A stretch of 13,296 bases of DNA, taken from assembly GCA_021815905.1 (NCBI GenBank), contig JAKAZP010000023.1:1-13296 (forward strand), written 5' to 3'. This document shows positions 6,609-13,296 of the stretch, piece after piece. The notes beneath the pieces were generated by a model. That model had not been told where the DNA came from and searched no databases. It saw nothing but the letters and a program-made list of their open reading frames with translations. How positions within the stretch are numbered: position 1 is the stretch's first letter; each line of letters begins with the position of its first letter. The position numbers and the translations under genes are program-made. The DNA is from Pseudomonadota bacterium. GTDB taxonomy: Bacteria; Pseudomonadota; Gammaproteobacteria; Steroidobacterales; Steroidobacteraceae.

Positions 6609-7109
6609 TCAGCGCCTGCCGATCTCGCTCACGCGCTCGTGGAGCGCGATGCGCTCGAGACTCGCGAACGGCAGGCTCACGAACAGCCCGATGCGGCGGT
6701 CGAGGATCCGCAGGGCCTGGTCCATCGCCCACAGCCGGCGCTCCCGATCGCCCTCGATGGCGGCCGGGTCGGGCACGCCCCAGTGGGCCGTCACCGGGTG
6801 TCCCGGCCATACCGGGCACGTCTCCCCGGCGGCGCCGTCGCAGAGCGTAAACACGAAATCGAGCCTGGGCGCCTCAGGGGGGGCGAACTCGTCCCAGCTC
6901 TTGCTGCGCAGCCCCGCGGTCGGGATGCCGCACTTCTCCAGCACCTCGAGCGCGAGCGGATTGACGCGGCCGGCCGGCCGACTGCCGGCGCTGAAGCCGC
7001 GGAAGTCGCCCTTGCCGAGATGATTGAGCAGCGCTTCGGCGAGGATGCTGCGCGCGGAGTTGCCGGTGCAGAGGAACAGGACGTTGTACACGGGACGCGG
7101 CGCGGACAT
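6609..7109 (-). CDS. arsC: Arsenate reductase, thioredoxin-coupled LMW-phosphatase type
   Basis: A 166-residue cytoplasmic enzyme of the low-molecular-weight tyrosine phosphatase fold that reduces arsenate to arsenite. The P-loop CTGNSARS places nucleophile Cys14 and Arg20 in the CX5R pattern. The redox relay cysteines are Cys90 and Cys98, in TLCDGAAGETCPVWPG (88-103). The general-acid Asp114 lies in WGVPDPA. The presence of both relay cysteines favours a thioredoxin-linked arsenate reductase over a plain protein tyrosine phosphatase. A GGGAG ribosome site (7117-7121 on the opposite strand) lies 7 bases before the ATG. No arsR, arsB or acr3 gene is adjacent, so it is an orphan within this window. 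The spacer upstream carries a 9-bp inverted repeat. Confidence 0.92.
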   Translation of the reverse strand: MSAPRPVYNVLFLCTGNSARSILAEALLNHLGKGDFRGFSAGSRPAGRVNPLALEVLEKCGIPTAGLRSKSWDEFAPPEAPRLDFVFTLCDGAAGETCPVWPGHPVTAHWGVPDPAAIEGDRERRLWAMDQALRILDRRIGLFVSLPFASLERIALHERVSEIGRR

Positions 7110-7149
7110 GAGTCTGCTCCCAGGGACAGCGCCAGCTCATGCTACAGCA

Positions 7150-7172
7150 CGCGCGAGCGCGCCGCTCGCGCG
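7150..7172. repeat. 9-bp perfect inverted repeat upstream of arsC
   Basis: CGCGCGAGC and GCTCGCGCG flank the 5-base GCGCC, starting 41 bases before the arsC start. This lies in the 282-base spacer between divergent arsC and hsp20. It does not look like the usual ArsR operator and has no T-tract. It may be an operator or just a GC-rich hairpin. Confidence 0.35.
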
Positions 7173-7334
7173 ACGGCTCGTGCCGCACGCGGCGGGCCCC
7201 GATGGCGCTCGTCTCCTGCCGCCGGGCGCGCCGCGAGGCGCGCTCTCGGGGCCGAGGCGCAGGCCGTCCGTCGCGGTGTTTGCGTGTTGGGTAGGTACAT
7301 TCTGCGATTGCGCCGACAGCCCGTTGGCGGGAGT

Positions 7335-7362
7335 CTTGGAAGCTCGAGAGGCAGCCCGGCTT
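7335..7362 (+). promoter_or_regulatory. Weak candidate heat-shock (sigma-32-like) promoter for hsp20
   Basis: CTTGGAA (7335-7341) resembles the sigma-32 -35 element CTTGAAA. Thirteen bases later comes CCCGGCTT (7355-7362), a poor match to CCCCATNT. The position 30-57 bases before the hsp20 start and the gene's nature make it plausible. The -10 match is weak. Confidence 0.25.
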
Positions 7363-7379
7363 TCGGGCGTACAGAGACC

Positions 7380-7385
7380 GGAGGT
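7380..7385 (+). promoter_or_regulatory. Strong ribosome binding site for hsp20
   Basis: GGAGGT lies 6 bases before the ATG at 7392 and fixes that start, excluding in-frame starts further upstream. A small hairpin (GCCCG / CGGGC, 7354-7368) sits just upstream of it in the leader. Confidence 0.8.
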
Positions 7386-7391
7386 ACACAT

Positions 7392-7838
7392 ATGAACCTG
7401 GTTCGTTGGGATCCATTCTCGGAGTTCGATACGCTCTTCAATCGCATGATGCCGCGTGCATTTTCCGGGTGGCCGCGCCTGCCCGGCGGAGACGGCGGTC
7501 AGGCGGTCGAGTGGTCGCCTTCCGCCGACATCAGCGAGACGGAAAAGGAATATCTCATTCGCGCGGAGCTGCCCGCCGTCAAGAAGGAGGACGTCAAGGT
7601 CACGGTGGAGAACGGCATGATCAGCATCGAGGGCGAGCGCAAGCAGAAGAAGGAGGAGAAGGGCGAGAAGTTTCACCGGGTGGAGAGCTTCTACGGCAGC
7701 TTCTCACGCAGCTTCGCGCTGCCCGAGGACGTCGATCAGGGCCGCATCAAGTGCGAGAGCGGCGAGGGAGTGCTGACCGTGCACATTCCGAAGACGCAAT
7801 CGGTGGCCAGCAAGCCGGTCGAGATCAAGGTGCAATAG
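7392..7838 (+). CDS. Hsp20 / alpha-crystallin small heat-shock protein
   Basis: A 148-residue ATP-independent chaperone that holds unfolding proteins in the cytoplasm as large oligomers. The N-terminal arm begins MNLVRWDPFSEFDTLFNRM, typical of class-A bacterial Hsp20. The alpha-crystallin domain covers about residues 42-140 and contains ADISETEKEYLIRAELP (45-61), ENGMISIEGER (73-83) and the hallmark GVLTVHIPK (126-134). The C-terminus holds VEI (143-145), the I/V-x-I oligomerisation motif. The start is set by GGAGGT. It is monocistronic by its neighbours: divergent from arsC and convergent with the acyltransferase gene. A near-palindrome (GAGCCGCGCGGCTC, 7849-7862) follows the stop. Confidence 0.95.
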   Translation: MNLVRWDPFSEFDTLFNRMMPRAFSGWPRLPGGDGGQAVEWSPSADISETEKEYLIRAELPAVKKEDVKVTVENGMISIEGERKQKKEEKGEKFHRVESFYGSFSRSFALPEDVDQGRIKCESGEGVLTVHIPKTQSVASKPVEIKVQ

Positions 7839-7848
7839 AGCTTCGAGG

Positions 7849-7862
7849 GAGCCGCGCGGCTC
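7849..7862. terminator. Palindrome between convergent hsp20 and acyltransferase genes, possible terminator
   Basis: GAGCCGCGCGGCTC is a perfect 14-bp palindrome 11 bases after the hsp20 stop. The loop would be minimal and no T-tract follows, so it is a weak terminator candidate. Nothing else is visible in the 7839-7936 gap. Confidence 0.25.
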
Positions 7863-7936
7863 TCGTCGATGGCCTCGCGCGGGACGGCCAGGAAGGCCGC
7901 CTCGCGCAGCTCGTACGGGCCCGGCCCGGCGGGGCC

Positions 7937-8611
7937 TCACTCGAGGTCGGGCTCGCCGCTGTGCGCGAGAATGAACCTGCGCGCGGCATCGCGCAGGCTC
8001 ACCGCCGCGGAGAACTCATCCTCGGCGAGCGACGGCTCGATGGGGTTCCCCATGACCGCCCGCACCGGCGTGCGGCGCAACAGCCGCCGACCTTCTCGCA
8101 GCAGCGAGCGGGTGCCGGCGAGCGCGACCGGCACCACCGGCACGCCCGCCGCGACCGCGAGCTGAAACGCGCCGAGATGAAACGGGCGCAGACCGGTGAT
8201 TTCGGTGAACGTGCCTTCCGGGAAGATGACCACGCTGTGGCCCGCCGCGAGCGCCTGCCGCAGGCTCGCGAGCTCGGCCGCCGTCTCGCGCGTGGCGGAG
8301 CGCTCGATGAACACGGTATCGAGCCGGCGGAGCCACGCGCCGAGGATCGGAATCGAGGCCAGCTCGCGTTTGGCGACGAAGCGGTGCGGACTCGCGAGCA
8401 GCGCGGCGATAAAGGCGCTGTCGGCGTAACTGCAGTGGTTCACGACGACGACGTGCGCTCGCGCGGGCTCCTGCGCGCCGGTGCGCGCGACGGCGAACGG
8501 AATCGCAAGCAGCGCAATCAGCCGGCGCGAGCCGCCATGCACCAGTCTCCAGGCCGCGCGCCTTCGTGTCAGGAAAACCCCGAGCGCGACCGGCACTCCG
8601 ATCAGCAGCAC
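7937..8611 (-). CDS. PlsC-type 1-acylglycerol-3-phosphate O-acyltransferase family protein
   Basis: A 224-residue membrane-associated acyltransferase (PF01553) that transfers an acyl group from acyl-ACP or acyl-CoA to a lysolipid or glycerol-phosphate acceptor. Motif I is NHCSYAD (58-64), with catalytic His59 and Asp64. Motif II lies around VFIER (100-104), motif III is FPEGTF (130-135), and motif IV is VPVVPVAL (155-162 region). The N-terminus is a hydrophobic anchor (MLLIGVPVALGVFL). The GTG at 8611 is the first usable start after the preceding gene's TAG; no Shine-Dalgarno is visible, so it may depend on coupling. It is in the same frame as the upstream acyl-AMP ligase, 12 bases after its stop. 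A chromosomal housekeeping PlsC is possible, but pairing with an ACP-ligase suggests a dedicated acylation step. Confidence 0.88.
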   Translation of the reverse strand: MLLIGVPVALGVFLTRRRAAWRLVHGGSRRLIALLAIPFAVARTGAQEPARAHVVVVNHCSYADSAFIAALLASPHRFVAKRELASIPILGAWLRRLDTVFIERSATRETAAELASLRQALAAGHSVVIFPEGTFTEITGLRPFHLGAFQLAVAAGVPVVPVALAGTRSLLREGRRLLRRTPVRAVMGNPIEPSLAEDEFSAAVSLRDAARRFILAHSGEPDLE

Positions 8612-8623
8612 GATGGGCCACGC

Positions 8624-10780
8624 CTACAGCCCGTAGCCGAGTCGAAGTGCACGCCGCCCGAGCTTCCCGGCGCCCGGCAGCAGTGCTGCCCTCACGAGCC
8701 TCAACACCTGAGTCGAAGTCGCCGCCCGCGCGCGCCCGAGCGAGCCGTCCTCGTAGGCCGCGCGGGTGGCCGCGCGGCGCAGCTTGCCGCTCGAGGTCTT
8801 GAGGACGGTGCGCGCCGGCGCGAGCAGAACTTCCTCGGGCGGCTCGCCGATCAGATCGATGACCGCCTGGTTGATCCGGGCGCTGAGCGCCTCGCGCCGT
8901 GAGCGTTCCGAGAGCGCCGTCTCCGCGACCAGCACCAGCCGCTCGGTGCCGCTCGCCCGCGCTCGCGTTCCGAACGCGGCCACGCAGCCTCTGCGCACCC
9001 CATCGAGCGCTGCGACCGCGCGCTCGAGCTCTTCGGGATAGATGTGCCGGCCGCGGCGGATGATGATGTCCTTCTCGCGCCCGGTGATGAACAGCTCCCC
9101 CTCGGCCACGTACCCGCGATCTCCGGTGTCGAGCCAGGCGCCGGCGCGAAGTCGGGCGGTCGCCTCGGGATTGCGGAAATAGCCGGACGTCGCGGACGGA
9201 CCTGCGAATTGCACCCGCCCCTCGGCGCGCTCGGGCGCTTCCGTGCCGTCTGTTCCCAGAATGCGCACGCGATAGCCGGGAAGCGGCCGTCCCGAGGAGA
9301 CCAGATGCAGCGCGTCGGCGTCACCGTCGCGCGCGGGCACGGCACGGCCTGCGGCGCTCAACTCCTCCCGCCGGATGCAATCGATGCGCGGGCCCCGCCC
9401 GAGAGGAGGAAAGGTGAGAGCGACTGCGGCCTCCGCGAGCCCATAGACGGGCGTCATGGCGGACGGCGCGAAGCCGTAGGGTTCGAACCGCCGCGCGAAG
9501 CGCTCGATGGTCTGCGGGTCCACGGGCTCGGCGCCGTTGAAGGCGATGCGCCAGGACTTGAGGTCGATACCCGTGAGATCCTCCTCGCTCACCCGCTGCG
9601 CGCACAGCTCGTAGCCGAAGTTCGGGGAGGCGGAGAGGGTGGCGCGGTACTCGTGAATCGCGCGCAGCCAGCGTGCCGGGCGGGTGAGGAAGGCCGTCGG
9701 AGGCATGAGCACGAACAGACAGCCGTAATAGAGCGATCCGAGCCACCCGCCGATCAGCCCCATGTCGTGATAGAGGGGCAGCCAGCTCACGAAAACGTCG
9801 CTCTCGGTGGGATGGATCGCGCGGCCGATCGCGCGAATATTCGCGAGCAGCTGCGCATGCGTCAGGATGACGCCCTTGGGGCTGCCCGTGCTGCCCGAGG
9901 TGTACTGCAGCATCGCGATCGAGCCGGGCTCGAGCGGCGCCGGCGGACTCCAGAAGCCGGTCGACGGACCGAGATCATCGACGGCGAGCACGTGCTCGAG
10001 GCTCGGCACGCCCGCGCGCAGCAATCGCGCGGCGGAGCGCACCTCCGCCGAGGTGATGAGCGCCACGACGCCGGCGTTGGTGAGGATCCCGGTGTGGCGC
10101 CTGATGTGCTCCTCGATCTGCGAAGGGCGAGTCGGCGGATAGATCGGCACCGCGACGGCGCCGGCGAGCAATGCGCCGAAGAACGCCTGCAGATAGCCGG
10201 CACCGGTCGGCAGCATCAAGGCGACGGTGGCGCCGCGGCGCACTCCGGCACGGGCGAGCGCGGCGGCGACGGCGCGGGCGCCCGTGCGCAATTCGGCGTA
10301 GCTGCGCGATACCGACTTCTCGCCCTCGAGCACGATCACGTGCGTCGCATCGGGGCGCCGCTCGACCTGCCAATCCAACACCTCGGTCAGCGTTCCGGCG
10401 CGGTGCGGCGCACCGAGCGGCGCGGCGCGGGCGAGCGCGGTGCTCGAGACCCGCAGGACCGTCTCGCGGCTCGGCTGCGGCACCGCGGCGGCCGAAGAGG
10501 CGATGTGCAGCAGGTCTCCCACCGTCTCGACCGAGACGAGCGCGGAATCGGGCAGCCGCACGCCGAAGCGCTCCTCGATCCGGCGCAGCAGCTCGACTCG
10601 CGCCAGGCTGTCGAGACCGACATCACGCTCGAGGCGGCTCGCGAGGTCGATGACCTCGGGCTCGAACTGCGCGTGATGCAGCTGCGCGGACAGCGAGCGC
10701 ACCGTCTCGAGCAGTGCCCCCGGGGAGAGCGGGGTCGCGGCGCCTGCCGCGACGCCGCGCGGAGCGGAATGAGTGGCCAT
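8624..10780 (-). CDS. Acyl-carrier-domain / fatty-acyl-AMP ligase (FAAL-like) fusion
   Basis: A 718-residue, two-domain protein. Residues 20-95 form an acyl carrier domain with the phosphopantetheine site DVGLDSL (Ser58). Residues from about 128 form an adenylating enzyme: P-loop YTSGSTGSPKG (293-303), SWLPLYHDMGLIGG (332-345), VYGLAEA (445-451), TGD (552-554) and a C-terminal SSGKLRR with catalytic Lys666. The SWLPLYHDMGLIG and SASPNFGYELC blocks are typical of fatty-acyl-AMP ligases rather than acyl-CoA synthetases. It should activate a fatty acid as acyl-AMP and load it on its own carrier domain. The ATG at 10780 is chosen because the carrier domain follows directly. An ATG at 10918 overlaps the upstream gene and adds an Arg-rich stretch. 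It is followed after TAG, in frame, by a PlsC-type acyltransferase. Confidence 0.9.
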   Translation of the reverse strand: MATHSAPRGVAAGAATPLSPGALLETVRSLSAQLHHAQFEPEVIDLASRLERDVGLDSLARVELLRRIEERFGVRLPDSALVSVETVGDLLHIASSAAAVPQPSRETVLRVSSTALARAAPLGAPHRAGTLTEVLDWQVERRPDATHVIVLEGEKSVSRSYAELRTGARAVAAALARAGVRRGATVALMLPTGAGYLQAFFGALLAGAVAVPIYPPTRPSQIEEHIRRHTGILTNAGVVALITSAEVRSAARLLRAGVPSLEHVLAVDDLGPSTGFWSPPAPLEPGSIAMLQYTSGSTGSPKGVILTHAQLLANIRAIGRAIHPTESDVFVSWLPLYHDMGLIGGWLGSLYYGCLFVLMPPTAFLTRPARWLRAIHEYRATLSASPNFGYELCAQRVSEEDLTGIDLKSWRIAFNGAEPVDPQTIERFARRFEPYGFAPSAMTPVYGLAEAAVALTFPPLGRGPRIDCIRREELSAAGRAVPARDGDADALHLVSSGRPLPGYRVRILGTDGTEAPERAEGRVQFAGPSATSGYFRNPEATARLRAGAWLDTGDRGYVAEGELFITGREKDIIIRRGRHIYPEELERAVAALDGVRRGCVAAFGTRARASGTERLVLVAETALSERSRREALSARINQAVIDLIGEPPEEVLLAPARTVLKTSSGKLRRAATRAAYEDGSLGRARAATSTQVLRLVRAALLPGAGKLGRRALRLGYGL

Positions 10781-10818
10781 GCGCGGGTGCGGATTGCGGC
10801 GGCCGGTTCGCCTGAGCC

Positions 10819-11268
10819 TCAGAGTGAGCGAGCGGTGGGGCCGAGCACGCGCTCGGCGCGTTGCTCGAAGGCCTTCAAGGCGTCCGCGGCGGATGCGGGC
10901 CCGAGCCGATCGAGCCACATCTGCAGCAGGCGCGAGCGTAGCTGGAGCTCGACGCCGAGGGCGACCCGATGGCTGCCGGACTCGCCCGGGTCGAATCGCC
11001 AGAGAATGCGGAAGTGCCGGAACTGCGAGTCGTCCGATGTGATCTCGAGCCGCTCGGGCCGTTGCAGCAACGCATGCGAGCGAAACTGAATTCGTACCGG
11101 GCCGAAGCCGACGGTCTGCTCGGCGCGGCAGAAGCCGGCTCCGCGATCGTAGACGTGGGCCGAGATCCAGCCCGTGAGGAATTGCGGGTAGCTCTCGATG
11201 TCAGCGGCAAGGTCGAACAGGGCTTCCCGCGGGTAGCTCAGCAGACGCTCCGACTGGGCGTTGAGCAC
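10819..11268 (-). CDS. RatA / COQ10-like START-domain (SRPBCC) protein
   Basis: A 149-residue single-domain protein of the polyketide-cyclase/COQ10-like SRPBCC family (PF03364). Family members form a helix-grip pocket that binds hydrophobic ligands such as ubiquinone. The bacterial homologue RatA has also been described as a ribosome-association toxin. The best landmark is SYPREALFDLAADIESYPQFL (about 11-31), which aligns with the YSPEQMFDLVNDVEAYPEFL type motif. The GTG at 11268 is preferred: AGGA (11276-11279 on the opposite strand) lies 7 bases upstream, and the family normally begins right at this point. An ATG at 11346 would add 26 basic residues. It sits 38 bases before the acyl-AMP ligase gene, so a lipid- or quinone-related job fits. 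Which one is not shown by sequence. Confidence 0.78.
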   Translation of the reverse strand: MLNAQSERLLSYPREALFDLAADIESYPQFLTGWISAHVYDRGAGFCRAEQTVGFGPVRIQFRSHALLQRPERLEITSDDSQFRHFRILWRFDPGESGSHRVALGVELQLRSRLLQMWLDRLGPASAADALKAFEQRAERVLGPTARSL

Positions 11269-11334
11269 GAATCCATCCTGCGGCGCGCGGCGCCGGTGAT
11301 GCCAGGGAGCACGGCGCTTCCGTGCCCCGGCGCC

Positions 11335-11340
11335 ATCATA
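11335..11340 (-). promoter_or_regulatory. Possible -10 box (TATGAT) ahead of the RatA-like gene
   Basis: On the minus strand TATGAT matches the sigma-70 -10 consensus at 5 of 6 positions, 66 bases before the GTG at 11268. No good -35 is found at 16-18 bases. It lies in the 159-base gap (11269-11427) after the BON gene, where a new transcript could begin. Confidence 0.25.
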
Positions 11341-11427
11341 CTCCAACCGTCGAGCCCCGCCGGTGAAGCCACCGAAGCGCGCCCCGACCGTCGGGCCGGT
11401 GCCGTCGACTCCCGGCGCGGTGCAGCC

Positions 11428-11919
11428 TCAGCCGCTCGGCGCCGGTGTTTGCACGCGCACGCGGTTCTCGACGTCCTGCACGCCGGGGCAGGCGGCGGCC
11501 AGATCCTCGATGGCGTGCTTCATGCGCCGCTCGGGCACGGTTCCCTCCAGCACCACCCTGGCATCGCTCACCGCCACGGTGACATTGCGGGTGTCGAGGG
11601 AGCGGGCGCGCATGAGCACGTCACGGATGTCCTCGCGCATGCGCGCGTCCGAGCGTTGATAGCCTTTCGGCCCTGTCGCATGGTCCTGCTCGAGCTCCGT
11701 CGGCACCTCGGGCGGCTGCTCGCCGTAGCCGGGGACGCCCGTGCCGTGAAGGCGCGGCTCGCTCTCGGGGCTGAAGGGGGGCTTGCCGAACATCTCCTCG
11801 CTCGAGTCCGGCGCGATGGGGCGAGGTGTCGTCCCGACGGGAGGATCATGGCTGCGTCGGCCCGCGCACACGGCCGCGGCGGGCGGACTCGCGGTCTGTC
11901 TGCCATCATTGTCACTCAT
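11428..11919 (-). CDS. BON-domain protein with disordered Pro-rich N-terminal half
   Basis: A 163-residue protein. Residues 1-80 are rich in Pro, Gly, Ser and Glu and probably unstructured, with no signal peptide. Residues 82-157 hold GPKGYQRSDARMREDI (83-98) and a BON domain (PF04972) with VTVAVSDARVVLEGTVPE (113-130) and the closing GVQDVENRVRV (146-156). BON domains bind membranes or phospholipids and occur in OsmY-type stress proteins. The GPKGY-R-SD-R-ED lead-in is common in cytoplasmic BON proteins of proteobacteria. The start overlaps the ppsA stop as ATGA, with AAGG 8 bases before the ATG, so it is probably co-translated with PEP synthase. The specific function is unknown. Confidence 0.87.
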   Translation of the reverse strand: MSDNDGRQTASPPAAAVCAGRRSHDPPVGTTPRPIAPDSSEEMFGKPPFSPESEPRLHGTGVPGYGEQPPEVPTELEQDHATGPKGYQRSDARMREDIRDVLMRARSLDTRNVTVAVSDARVVLEGTVPERRMKHAIEDLAAACPGVQDVENRVRVQTPAPSG

Positions 11920-13296
11920 GGCGCCGACCTTTCCGCACTGTGCGCAGCGTGGGATTTGCGTGCACCGTCGCCACTGACATCCGCTGCGGCAATCGTGGGA
12001 AATCCGGACGCGCCTGCCGCAGACTCCGCCGCGGCGACGCTGCGCTTCACCGCGACGAAGCTGTCGGGGCTCACCGAGATCGAATCGATGCCGCAGTGGA
12101 CCAGAAACGCGGCGAATTCGGGGTGATCGCTCGGGGCCTGGCCGCACAGCCCCACTTTGGTCCGGCTCTCGTGCGCCGTCACGATCACGCGCCGGATCAT
12201 CCACTTGACCGCCTCGTCCTGCTCGTCGAAGAGTCCCGCGAGCTCGGAGGAGTCCCGGTCGACGCCGAGCGTGAGCTGCGTGAGATCGTTGCTGCCGATC
12301 GAGAAGCCGTCGAAGCGTCGCGCGAACTGCTGGGCGAGGATCACGTTCGAGGGGATCTCGCACATGACATAGACTTCGAGGCCGCCCTCGCCGCGGCGCA
12401 AGCCGTGCTGCGCCATGACCTCGAGCACGCGATCGGCCTCGGCGGGGGAGCGGCAGAAGGGGATCATCACCACGACGTTCCTGAAGCCCATCCGCTCGCG
12501 CAGCCGGGCGAGCGCGCGGCACTCGAGCGCGAAGCCGTCGCGGTACCGCGGCGAGTAGTAGCGCGAGGCGCCGCGAAAGCCGAGCATCGGGTTTGCCTCC
12601 TTCGGCTCGAATTCCGCCCCGCCGATCAGGTTGGCGTATTCGTTGGTCTTGAAGTCGCTCAAACGGACGATCACCGGGTGCGGATGCGCGGCGGCCGCGA
12701 TGCGCCCGAGGCCGAGCGCGAGACGCTCGATGAAGTATTCGGCCGGATCCGTGTGCCCGCGCGTGAGCTCGGCGATGCGCGCGCGCGCCTCCCCCGGGAC
12801 CCGATCGGGATGCGCGAGCGCCATGGGGTGGATCTTGATGTGATTGCTCACCACGAACTCCATGCGCGCGAGCCCGACCCCGTGGGCGGGCAGCCGCCAC
12901 CACCGGAATGCCGCCGCGGGATTCGCGAGATTCAGCATCACGCGAGTGCGGGTGCGCGGAATGTCGGCGATGTCGAGCTCCCTGGCCTCGATGTCGGCGT
13001 GGCCCTCGTAGATATAGCCCTGCTCGCCTTCGGCGCACGACACCGTGATGTCCTCGCCGTCGTGCAGGATGCGCGTGGCATTGCCGGTGCCGACCAGGGC
13101 CGGGACGCCGAGCTCGCGGCTCACGATCGCCGCGTGCGAGGTTCGCCCGCCGTGATCGGTGACGATGGCCGCGGCGCGGCGCATGACGGGAACCCAGTCG
13201 GGGTCGGTGGCTTCCGTGACGAGTATCGAGCCGTCGACGAAGCGGTCGATGTCCTTCGTGCTCGGAATGACACAGACACGGCCGGCGACGGCGGCT
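11916..13296 (-). CDS. ppsA: Phosphoenolpyruvate synthase, C-terminal part (5' end beyond the window)
   Basis: PEP synthase makes phosphoenolpyruvate from pyruvate and ATP, releasing AMP and phosphate, in gluconeogenesis. The 459 visible residues cover the swivelling phosphohistidine domain and the C-terminal PEP/pyruvate domain. The signature GGRTSHAAI carries the phosphorylated His (visible residue 54). Later blocks are NPMLGFRGASRYY, PFCRSPAEA, EIPSNVI, GSNDLTQLTLGVDRDS and CGQAPSDHPEFAAFLV, where Cys is the expected acid/base residue. These match PpsA closely and separate it from pyruvate phosphate dikinase. The ATP-grasp half lies upstream, outside the window. After the conserved SVSPDSFVAVK there is a tail of about 45 Ala/Ser-rich residues, longer than usual. 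The stop overlaps the BON-gene start as ATGA. Confidence 0.95.
   Translation of the reverse strand, partial: AAVAGRVCVIPSTKDIDRFVDGSILVTEATDPDWVPVMRRAAAIVTDHGGRTSHAAIVSRELGVPALVGTGNATRILHDGEDITVSCAEGEQGYIYEGHADIEARELDIADIPRTRTRVMLNLANPAAAFRWWRLPAHGVGLARMEFVVSNHIKIHPMALAHPDRVPGEARARIAELTRGHTDPAEYFIERLALGLGRIAAAAHPHPVIVRLSDFKTNEYANLIGGAEFEPKEANPMLGFRGASRYYSPRYRDGFALECRALARLRERMGFRNVVVMIPFCRSPAEADRVLEVMAQHGLRRGEGGLEVYVMCEIPSNVILAQQFARRFDGFSIGSNDLTQLTLGVDRDSSELAGLFDEQDEAVKWMIRRVIVTAHESRTKVGLCGQAPSDHPEFAAFLVHCGIDSISVSPDSFVAVKRSVAAAESAAGASGFPTIAAADVSGDGARKSHAAHSAERSAP

Noticed and set aside
7150..7172. ArsR operator upstream of arsC
   Set aside because: The inverted repeat is pure GC-rich sequence without the A/T-rich half-sites typical of known ArsR operators, and no arsR gene is nearby.
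7354..7391. ROSE-type RNA thermometer before hsp20
   Set aside because: I could not find pairing of the GGAGGT site with an upstream anti-Shine-Dalgarno stretch. Only a 5-bp hairpin that leaves the site free is visible.
7406..8902. 498-codon + strand frame across hsp20 and the acyltransferase
   Set aside because: It overlaps hsp20 in another frame and is antisense to the acyltransferase. The composition is Arg/Gly-rich with no domain.
10781..10918. N-terminal extension of the acyl-AMP ligase to ATG 10918
   Set aside because: The added residues are almost all Arg/Ala and overlap the RatA-like gene by about 100 bases. The carrier domain follows directly after the ATG at 10780.
9044..11089. 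681-codon open frame on the + strand opposite the acyl-AMP ligase
   Set aside because: It is antisense to a gene with clear domain motifs. It has low-complexity Arg/Gly/Glu composition and no recognisable domain; long antisense frames are expected at this G+C content.
1..13296. CRISPR array, tRNA/rRNA genes, transposons, phage or toxin-antitoxin pair
   Set aside because: No regular direct repeats, structured RNA genes, transposase motifs or terminal repeats were seen. The RatA-like protein has no partner antitoxin beside it.

Overview
The window is very G+C-rich bacterial chromosome, with strong G/C third-position bias in every real gene. The gene content points to a Gram-negative proteobacterium, most likely gamma- or beta-: an outer-membrane-type lipocalin lipoprotein, a YkuD L,D-transpeptidase, a PpsA-type phosphoenolpyruvate synthase, a BON-domain protein and a RatA/COQ10-like protein. 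I cannot name the genus. There are no RNA genes, CRISPR arrays, insertion sequences or phage genes that I can support; it reads as ordinary chromosome. No gene-free stretch exceeds about 290 bases.

Region 1 (1-4970, + strand) is one tight operon that is already running at the left edge: DUF1365 protein, CFA-synthase-like methyltransferase 1, DUF2878 membrane protein, DUF1295 membrane reductase-like protein, CFA-synthase-like methyltransferase 2, and a Blc-type lipocalin. Four of the five junctions are ATGA stop/start overlaps. The fifth has a 4-base gap with a perfect AAGGAG. This resembles a lipid-modification cluster seen in many proteobacteria, often next to an FAD-dependent amine-oxidase-like gene and a sigma-E/ChrR pair. 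Its job is probably methylation or further modification of unsaturated membrane acyl chains under oxidative stress. The first methyltransferase lacks two of the five E. coli CFA synthase bicarbonate ligands, so its product may not be a cyclopropane.

Region 2 (4971-7936) holds single genes in mixed orientation: a secreted L,D-transpeptidase (-), a 66-residue glycine-rich membrane miniprotein (+), a thioredoxin-type arsenate reductase (-) and an Hsp20 small heat-shock protein (+). The spacers between them (6054-6339 and 7110-7391) carry several perfect inverted repeats.

Region 3 (7937-13296, - strand, read right to left) runs: PEP synthase (its N-terminal part lies beyond the right edge), BON-domain protein (ATGA-coupled to ppsA), a 159-base gap with a possible promoter, a RatA/COQ10-like START-fold protein, an ACP-fused fatty-acyl-AMP ligase, and a PlsC-type acyltransferase. 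The ligase and acyltransferase lie in the same reading frame, separated by one TAG codon and 12 bases. Together they look like a split, reordered version of the Aas acyl-ACP synthetase/acyltransferase, with its own carrier domain. I see no wholly unknown system. The two lipid gene sets are the parts most worth testing.
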